Positions 56,690 through 64,000 of a stretch of 64,000 nt of DNA are shown here, piece by piece. The stretch is from contig NC_073695.1 in the NCBI RefSeq assembly GCF_029784165.1, positions 138,102,285 to 138,166,284 on the forward strand, written 5' to 3'. Position 1 is the stretch's first letter, and each line of letters starts with the position of its first letter. Below the pieces are notes generated by a model, which saw only the letters and a program-made list of their open reading frames with translations, was not told the DNA's origin and made no database searches. This DNA is from Wyeomyia smithii. Its lineage: Eukaryota > Arthropoda > Insecta > Diptera > Culicidae. Made by a program: the position numbers and the translations under genes.

Positions 56690-57250
56690 ATTTATTTTTA
56701 TTTATTTATTCATTAAATAATACATGTAGAGTAAGGGTTATCCCTTTTTTAATTTTACAATCATAATTTTAATTGTTCACACAACATTCTATTTGAATAA
56801 ATTATCAACTGGAAATTTATTACTAAAAACTAAATACAACAATATAAGCTATACGTGTTTACCCTAATCACCACTCAACAACCCAACAACTCATGTTAAA
56901 TTCTTTCATTAAGCCACTTCATGCATTCATGCCGGAATCTTTTTGCTGTTTGAATAGATTTAATATTATTCGGAAGTAGATTACAAAGAGTAGTTGCATG
57001 TACGAAAAAAGTATTACTGTAATAAGATGTGTTATGATGCGCGATCACAAAGTTACGGACTCTATTACTTCTGAAAGGTACTAACTTATCAGAAAGATAG
57101 TGAGGACCACGGTGAATAATTTTTAATAAAGAGACATAACATCGTAGTTTGAAAAAAATTATAAAAAGAACAACCCAACAGTTGCTGCTGAAGATGGGTC
57201 ACGCTAGAGAATCTAGATAGATTGAAAACCCATCGAACACAGTGCTTTGA
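56690..57250 (-). pseudogene. CR1-like non-LTR 3' end fragment
   Basis: On the - strand the sequence ends in a TTTATTTA-type tail (56690-56718 read from +). Its coding part, to about 57140, reads IIHRGPHYLSDKLVPFRSNR and ATTLCNLLPNN, a degenerate form of the ORF2 C-terminus of CR1/Loner-type elements. No longer frame survives. Confidence 0.4.
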
Positions 57251-57629
57251 AGAAACTCTCAGGCGATCATGTGTGGAAGCTGTAGCTTTAAAATCAATTC
57301 TGAACTATAAGAAAAATGGGGCAACAGGAGTGATTTAAACAACTTCAGTTTTGTAGATACAGACAGCACTCCTGCTGTAAGTCTAATTCTGAAGGGATGT
57401 GCGATAGTGAGTGAGCGGAAAAGTGTTCGCAGCCAAATCTAACGTTTCACCAATCGTGAATTATTCCGAGTTGTGTTTTCCGATCCACTTCTTAACACGC
57501 TAGTTTTTCTGCTTTCGTGGCATATGAAGAAACAGTGAATGTGACTACTTGGAGGATTATTTTTTTCCAAAGTATACCCCAGTTGGAGACACAAAATACG
57601 CTTCCCCTTCAGAAATATTTGGCCCATTC
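57251..57629. other. No recognised gene
   Basis: Short AT-rich interval; possibly more of the degraded element to its left. Confidence 0.35.
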
Positions 57630-57637
57630 ATTCATTG

Positions 57638-60076
57638 TAGAGATGGTCGGGTATGGTAAATTTTTACCCGTACCCGACTTATCGAGAATTTTCAAACCCG
57701 TATCCGACCCGAACCCGAAGTCGGGTTTGTTTAAAATACCCGTACCCGACACGAACCGGATTTTTTTTTTCCAACTACCCGTACCCGACCCGTACCCAGA
57801 AGAAAAATACCCCGAAATTGCCGGTACCCGACCCGTCCTGGAGTTTTTTGATTTTTTTTTTCAAAATACCTGGTTACCTCGCACATTTTATGCACTGATT
57901 GTCATATGTGATTCCTCGTGATGATGGCCGGAGTTAGGCTAGAACCGAGTGTTCATGTGAACGAATGTTAATGAACCCAGAGTTCCAGGCGACATATTGG
58001 TTCTCCTTGAATCCAGTGTAGCACCTGTCACTGAGGACGCCCGCTCGTCTGATGTTGAAAAATTTAATCATATTTATCACGCAGCAAAATATCTATTCAT
58101 AACTGTGTACGGAGAATTTGGGTTCCATATTTCGTGTTAGTTACCTAATATTAAAATTGATCAAGGATTTCAATTATTTATTTTGTATGTATACGTATGA
58201 TTCATATAAAATGCTGGAAATTTTTATTTTGTTTTCGAGAGATCAATAAAAATTCAATAGAATTTTTTTTGAAAGATTCATAATAGCTTTATTATGAACC
58301 AGATCGAAACAACTAGAAGATCAGGATAAATTAACCTATAGTGCAGCGGTTCTCAACCTATGGTACGCGTACCCCTAGGGGTACGCGAAAGAAAAATCAG
58401 TAATGGCGGACAGGAGCATTTTTTTTAAATACTTTATTTGTTGTTCAAACTTGTTCTTAAAACATGACTGTAACAATCAAACAAACCACAGTTTAATTTG
58501 AAACCTGAACTAGACTACCACAACATGATCTACCACAACTCTCTCCCACTCTGCGAGAACATTCCAAGCCAGGGGGTACAATTGATATGGAGAATATTGC
58601 CAAGGGGTACGCGGACAAAAAAAAGGTTGAGAACCGCTGCTATAGTGGACCCCTTTATTTTGTTAATTTGTGTTTGTGATGCAGACTGGCTGGACAAGAT
58701 GTGAAGTTTTCTGAAAATCACTCGAGTTTTCACATACAATGAATTAACCTGACGGGTGGTCCACTATAAGGAAGGGATCCACTATATATTAATTTACCCT
58801 ACTAGAACAACACGGAGAATGATGTGAACTGCATCTCTGGTAGAGTTTGAAATAAACGACGAGTTTTATTTGCGCATCGTAGCAACCTGGAATCTTAAAT
58901 TCGGTATAACACAGATATTTCTGTACATGCGGCATCCCTGATCATAGTTCAAACCAAGACCTGGGAGGAAGAAACGAATACTACACTAAAAATCGTTCGA
59001 ACGGACATTTGTCGTTTTTTGATAGCGTGTAAGTATCTTACTGCTGTAACCCAAGCATGACTCGAACTAAGTTTTTAGTAACATCAGGAATAAATGTGCA
59101 AATTTGTGTGTAAAACACAGATTTTTCTAGTCAGTTTCTTCGGATTTTTAAGTTTATATATATATATATACGCAGACTTTTTTTTTGTTCACACATTTAT
59201 TTGACACGATTTCGCAAAGTTGCAATAATTTTACAATTTTATACCTCGCTATTTTGTGAAACGAAAATCAACATTCAACCGTGATGAAGTGTATAGTTCG
59301 AAATTGTTACCAAACGACAGTTTTTTTGATACCCGAGTAATAATTACGGAGGAGGTGTTCCACATATTACACGTTTTAACCACAAAAATGCCTTAAAAAA
59401 TCGGCAAACTTTCAAAACTCGTAGCTTACCAAAGGACAGAAATATTATGTTTCAGAAAATATTATTAATTTTATTGCGTGTATGGATGTTATCATGATAA
59501 GTATTTTTCCACGTTATCATGATAAGTCCACGGTCAAGTAAAATGCAATCATCCTCCCACAGTGATGAAGTTGCCGGTGCAACTACAAAATTGTCGCTAC
59601 ATAAAACAGAAGTTGGTTAAGTAATTCCTCAAATTATAAAAGAAAGCCGGCTTGCACCGTAAATCCAGAAAGCGCAAGTTTAATAATCGAAATACGCTGG
59701 CAGGATTATTACTGAAAATTTAAGAAATTTATTATTTTACGTAAAAATAAACCAAAATATTTTGGGTAACCACACTGAATACAAAAAAAAAATCCTTGCG
59801 TTAAATATTTTATCTAGTAAGGCGAGTCAAGTTATTACAATACCTGCTACTAAAACTACTACATAATGCACGAAAATCGAGTTACCCGTACCCGACCCGA
59901 ACCCGACCAGTTGAGAATTTTTCAAACCCGTACCCGACCCGAACCCGAAGCCTTGGTTTTTAAATTACCCGTACCCGACCCGAACCCGAAAAATATTTTT
60001 TAGCGTTACCCGAAACCCGACCCGAACCCGTCGGGTACGGGTATCGGGTAAAAATACTCGTACTTGACCATCTCTA
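57638..60076. mobile_element. hAT-type transposon, non-autonomous (2439 bp)
   Basis: It begins TAGAGATGGTCGGGTATGG and ends with the complement of TAGAGATGGTC. It is flanked by 8-bp duplications ATTCATTG (57630-57637 and 60077-60084). Subterminal regions (57650-57840 and 59885-60060) are packed with CCCGTACCCGACCCGAACCCG-type repeats, probably transposase-binding sites. The interior contains no transposase frame and carries a second hAT-type MITE at 58344-58639. Confidence 0.85.
58344..58639. mobile_element. hAT-type MITE nested in the larger hAT (296 bp)
   Basis: The ends CAGCGGTTCTCAACC and GGTTGAGAACCGCTG are a perfect 15-bp inverted repeat. 8-bp duplications CTATAGTG flank it (58336-58343 and 58640-58647). 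The CAGCGGTTCTCAACC terminus is a widespread hAT-type end in animals. Removing it joins the sequence of the outer element cleanly. Confidence 0.9.
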
Positions 60077-60097
60077 ATTCATTGTCACATCCATTAG

Positions 60098-60260
60098 CAC
60101 GGGTTTTTTCCAAAAAGATCAGTAACCACAAATTTAATGCAGTTCGTCTCACGATGTGTGCAGACCATGGGACTGTGGCTTCCAAACCGATGCTATTTAC
60201 TTAGACCTGAAAGCTGCGTTCGATAGAGTGGACCATGGGATACTGCTAGATAAAATGCAA
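60098..60260 (+). pseudogene. Loner-like RT fragment
   Basis: It reads HGFFPKRSVTTNLMQF and then, after a 1-base shift, GFQTDAIYLDLKAAFDRVDH and GILLDKMQRL. This is the RT palm with the first catalytic Asp, and it is closer to an intact motif than the element at 52.7 kb. About 160 bp only. Confidence 0.8.
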
Positions 60261-60385
60261 AGGCTTTTTTCCCCTTGTAGAAGACTGAACCACTGTGACC
60301 ATTATTTGATCTATTGTGGTATGCTTCACCTTACTCTAAGTGCTTACGAGCAGGTACATCATTATTTGGCGAGTTGATGTCCTAG

Positions 60386-61871
60386 CTACATTGCACATTT
60401 ATCCCAGTTGGGCAACGCACTTCGTATGAAGTTTATTACCTCACCAGGACTTTCCCTCCAAATTTCGGTAGGTTCTATGTGTCCCTTACCGAAGATACGC
60501 AATCTGCGTTGTATTAATACTCGGCATTCGCAGAGTAGATGTTCTGAAGTTTCGCTTTCGATGCCACACAGGCGACATTTATCATCATCAAGTTTGCCTA
60601 TCTTCTTGAGATGATACTTACTCGGACAGTGCCCTGTAATAAGACCTGTGAATGTCCTCAAGTCTTTCTTATTTAATCTGAGCAGCACGAGGCTCTTCTC
60701 GCGATTTGGCTCTATGAATCTTTTCGATTGTCGTAATCCACTTATGACATCCCAGTTTGCTTTGATGGTCGCTTTTTCCCATTCACCGAGTTCAGCTTTT
60801 AGAGCGCTCGGGGAGATTCCACAGAAAGCTTCTGGGCCAACAAAGTTAGTAGATGACCCTTGTCTGGCTAGTAAGTCGGCCTTCTCGTTTCCTTCGATTC
60901 CACAATGACCAGGAACCCAGTTAAAGTTCACCTGGTTTTTCATAGCTAACTTTCGGAGCGACAGGATGCATTCCCACACTAGTTTAGAGTGGCAGAAAGG
61001 GGAATTCAGGGCTTTAAGTGCTGCCTGACTATCACAGAAAATGCATATATTTGCGTGTCGATAATTTATTTCCAGACACGTATTCGTGCATTCTATTATC
61101 GCGTATATTTCCGCCTGGAATAATCATGGGAAAAAATTTATTAATTCCTGGTCCTGTGAATCCCGCACCAGCAGAACCATTTATTTTAGAACCTTCTGTG
61201 TAGAAGCACAGTGAACCATCCCGAATTGTGGGTCCACCTTGTTGCCAACTTTCTCGTTCTATCTCTACTGTTCTGTAAAGAATTCCGAAATTTGGTTTCC
61301 TCTCCAGCCAATCCTCCTTACTTTTTATTAGATTATTTATTTGGAAATCTTTCAGTATTCTCAGGTGTCCTGTTAGATCTCCTTCTTTTAGGTTGCACTG
61401 TTGATTTAGCCTTAGAGCACTTTTTTCCGGTTCTAGTTGAACCACCTGATGAAGTGGAAGAAGGTTAAGTATTGCATCTAGGGCTTTTGATGGAGTGCTT
61501 CTCATAGCTCCACAAATCGATGCACAGGCCAATCTTTGGATTTTAGCTAGCTTAGCTTGAGTGGATGTTTCAGTGGTTTTGGGCCACCAAACTAACGAGG
61601 CGTAGGTTATTCTGGGTATGATTATTGTTTTATATATCCAGTGTATCATGCTGGATTTAAGACCCCAGCTTTTTCCAATGGCTCTGCTGCATACCCATAG
61701 GGCGTTTGTGGCCTTGGTAATTGTTTGTTCTATTCGAGTGTTCCAGTTTAGTTTCTGGTCAAGTATGATTCCCAAATATTTGACTTCAGTGGAAAGCATT
61801 ATATCAGTGCCTTTGTAACCGGTGGTTCCGATAAACACTACCTTGTGACTCCATCCCAAGTCCATTTCCCT
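60386..61871 (-). pseudogene. LOA/Lian-like ORF2 C-terminal half
   Basis: The - strand frame 61865-61032 reads the RT thumb (EVKYLGIILDQKLNWNTRIE, PRITYASLVWWPKT) and the start of RNase H (SLCFYTEGSKINGSAGAG, where the first catalytic Asp of TDGS reads Glu). After a break near 61100, the frame 60979-60386 holds the RNase H end (WVPGHCGIEGNEKADLLARQ) and a C-x2-C-x8-H-x4-C motif (CRLCGIESETSEHLLC). It is the same family as 37078-40324, in the opposite orientation. RT palm and endonuclease are absent, and no 3' tail is recognised. Confidence 0.85.
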
Positions 61872-61969
61872 GCCTGCTATAAACGACCATACCCCTAAAT
61901 GCGTCTCTGTTGACCGTGTTGTCGGTATCGCGAGAGTAGTGAGAGAGATACATTAACAAAGGGATTGTT

Positions 61970-63461
61970 TGTTACGTATGTCCCAAGCGGCGGTGCAACT
62001 GAGCAACTTTTTCGATGAAAGTGTGAACGGAATCTAAAAAGCTCGGGGTCAATTAATTTAAAAAGAGACATTAACAAACGATGTCATCTAAGGTGGGCAA
62101 GGCGGAACGGATGTGACTATATGTCAAAATTTGACATATTCGTCAAACTTTCGGTCTTATCTAACATTCTCTAGACATCTAAATCTTGGCATTTAGCGGA
62201 ATGCTCTTTTTCTGATCTCGACCCTCAAGCAGAATAGAAGTGCGCGTCGGAAAAATTTAAGTTAAAAGTTCTTATTAGAATACACGAGGTGTATAAATTA
62301 GTTATACTAGAAGTGGTGGTAGAACTCTAGGCCTAACGTTATCAGAAAACTTAAAAGTAAACCTAGAATAGAAAGTGCTAGTGTGTTAGAAATTAAGAGT
62401 GGCGATAAAGAAATTGAAGATGAAAATCACCGGTAGTGCTACGCTACTAAGAGGAAGAAAAGGAGACAAGTTAAAACAGAAAAGTCCGTTTGGGGCCTTT
62501 TTCTGTTACTTGGAACAAAAATTCCGAGTTTTTCTTCATTACTAGAAAGCCTGGAGGAACTATACGAAAATCTGGAACCTACGTGGTCCACGACGCTTGG
62601 TCGAGTCAGTAAAGTCCACCTTGGATTACATTTTCCTTGAAACGAGTGGTTGTTCATCAAAAACGGGAGTCCCTGTTAAGCCCCAGAAGGTCCAACTTGG
62701 GGGTTCAATCCTGGAGTGAGTGCGGAGGAACGCGCGAGCCGTCTAAATCAGATTCCATCCTTGGTCAGCCGAAAATCCGCTACATTGCTTCGTTAATCAA
62801 CCCCACCCGGATGTGTACACCGGTCATCAAAGAATAAAGGTTGGATTAACCTTTTATGCAGAAATAGTAATCCGGAGAGCAACAAGTAAACTCCTGGTTT
62901 TGGGAGTGGTCACCGGTCATCTACTGGCGGATCGAGGATCAATCGTCATTGGTATGAGCCTTTTCTGGAGATTGGTGAGTCTACACCTCCCCTTAAGTGG
63001 ATAGATATAAGCGGATATAGATGTAAGAATATAACGGTTAGTCTAATTGAATCGTTAGTATCCCGTGATAGGGAAAACCCTAGTACAAAACCTCAAAACC
63101 TAGAGAATACACGGAAAGTTGATGTGTTTATACAACTTCGATTTGTCTGCGCTTTTACCGAACCCAGAAAGGGGTTAAAAATCCTCGCTGCTTGAGCATC
63201 GGTTCTGAATCCTAGCATACGTGGCCTTTGAGCATGCTCTAATGTTAGGTTCCGTTCAGCTATGCTAGCCACAGTAGATCGTGCATTAATGTTGTCGGAG
63301 TAGTCTGGATAGTTTCCTTTCCAATCGAAAAGGCGGTTCAGTGCGGCTCATTGTTATTAACCACCGTGAACAGTAAGTCGAGGTAGATAACGTCCATGAG
63401 ATCCCCACCCAAGTAGAGCACAAGGTAGCCTACCTTTAGGGAATTAAAACAAAGAGTTACA
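61970..63461 (+). repeat. Putative 5' LTR of an LTR retrotransposon
   Basis: The right end, GAGTTACA at 63454-63461, lies 3 bp before a primer-binding-site-like sequence. A plausible left end is TGTTACGTATGT at 61970, giving TGT...ACA termini and an LTR of about 1.5 kb. The left end is a guess, because the 3' LTR is outside the window. No coding frame is supportable inside. Confidence 0.45.
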
Positions 63462-63464
63462 AAT

Positions 63465-63482
63465 TGGCGCCCAAATAAAACG
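63465..63482 (+). other. Primer-binding-site-like sequence
   Basis: TGGCGCCCAAATAAAACG starts 3 bases after the LTR end. TGGCGCC-type sites complementary to tRNA 3' ends are typical of Ty3/gypsy-like elements. Confidence 0.6.
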
Positions 63483-63816
63483 CATTAAATTTTCACTGTT
63501 CACCTTTTTCCCCGAGTAGGGGGAGAAAAACAGAAACTGTTTAGGTAAAGATTGTTCGAAAAACGATTAAAATTGATAGAATTTTCGATAAAATTTGTTT
63601 AAGGTACAAAAGCTATTCAAAGCCTGAGAATCCCGGTGCCATTTTTTACACTGTCCTGGAGCTCAGTTGAAAGATACTGAAACTGTGAAGGGTTAGTACA
63701 GCTGGATAGCAGAGCGAGTCTGTACAGGGCACAGACGCTGACCTGGATGGGGTTCTTTATAAAATTGGTATACTTTTGGTATACTGATCAAAATTTGCCG
63801 TTAAGTCTTATCAATA

Positions 63817-64000
63817 ATGGATGTAGAAATGCAAATGATTTATGATAGTCTATTGGTTCATCACCTTGAGCGAAACGAAGTTGAGCATAAACTGGCCGTG
63901 CGTGCGGTTCAGTTCGATCAAACTGTAAGCGAATCAGCTCTTAGGAGAAGATTACGAGATCGTTTGAGGGAGGAAAAAGAAAAGAACTGCAAAGATGTCG
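63817..64000 (+). CDS. gag: LTR retrotransposon gag, N-terminal part (runs off window)
   Basis: The ATG at 63817 opens MDVEMQMIYDSLLVHHLERN and continues without a stop to the window end (61 codons). It is a charged, Arg/Glu-rich helical region (LRRRLRDRLREEKEK). Its position about 350 bp after the PBS-like site and its composition suggest a gag protein. I infer this from context, not from a recognised domain. The product and the rest of the element lie beyond 64000. Confidence 0.6.
   Translation, partial: MDVEMQMIYDSLLVHHLERNEVEHKLAVRAVQFDQTVSESALRRRLRDRLREEKEKNCKDV

Noticed and set aside
55404..58950. CAGGGTTGCCCCAT at 55404 and the complement of CAGGGATGCCGCAT near 58950 as ends of one hAT element
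   Set aside because: The flanking 8-bp sequences differ (TGTGTAAG versus ATCATAGT), and the span would cross the boundaries of the well-supported hAT at 57638-60076.

Overview
The window looks like nuclear DNA of a culicine mosquito, most likely an Aedes. This rests on the types and density of transposable elements and on two exons of an animal-type ASPP (apoptosis-stimulating of p53) gene. I see no bacterial or organellar gene. Almost everything is mobile DNA in nested layers, and the two ASPP exons (33892-34109 and 34285-34487, + strand) are the only host coding sequence I can support. Most elements were probably inserted into ASPP introns or flanks.

Left third (1-18.9 kb). A Helitron-like 5' end with 143-bp tandem repeats leads into a satellite-like array. 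That array is split by a BEL/Pao LTR retrotransposon (759-10221, - strand, 5-bp duplication TACGG). The BEL 3' LTR is interrupted by a non-LTR element whose ORF1 has a PHD finger. Its 5' LTR is interrupted by a 1024-bp Transib-like DNA transposon with CACAGTGG ends and a 5-bp CGTCG duplication. An R1-clade non-LTR element follows (- strand). Its 5' half, together with the adjoining repeats, is present twice in tandem with a period of 3.29 kb.

Middle (18.9-34.5 kb). After about 2.5 kb of AT-rich sequence with unrecognised ORF remnants come two I-clade non-LTR retrotransposons arranged head to head. The left one (- strand) is decayed. The right one (+ strand) has an intact ORF1 and an ORF2 with a single frameshift. 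A Helitron 3' terminus then precedes the ASPP exons, which encode the end of the ankyrin repeats and the SH3 domain.

Right half (34.5-64 kb). One interspersed repeat family, called F1 here, recurs. It is marked by a palindrome, a CA tract and repeats of a TCAGAGATGGCTG-like motif. One F1 copy is split by a 516-bp hAT-type element (8-bp duplication) and by a 5'-truncated LOA/Lian-like element (13-bp duplication). Further right are a hAT transposase fragment, a tRNA-like SINE, and a Jockey fragment carrying a PIF-like MITE flanked by an inverted duplication of its own target. Beyond these lie a second satellite array ending in a Helitron terminus, a second Transib-like element (755 bp), Loner-like, Ty3-type, Jockey, CR1-like and LOA fragments, a hAT nested inside a hAT, and the 5' end of an LTR retrotransposon that runs off the window.

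The strongest observations come from target-site duplications read directly in the sequence. They fix the boundaries and relative order of many insertions. Family names come from recognised protein motifs or termini. No alignment was run.
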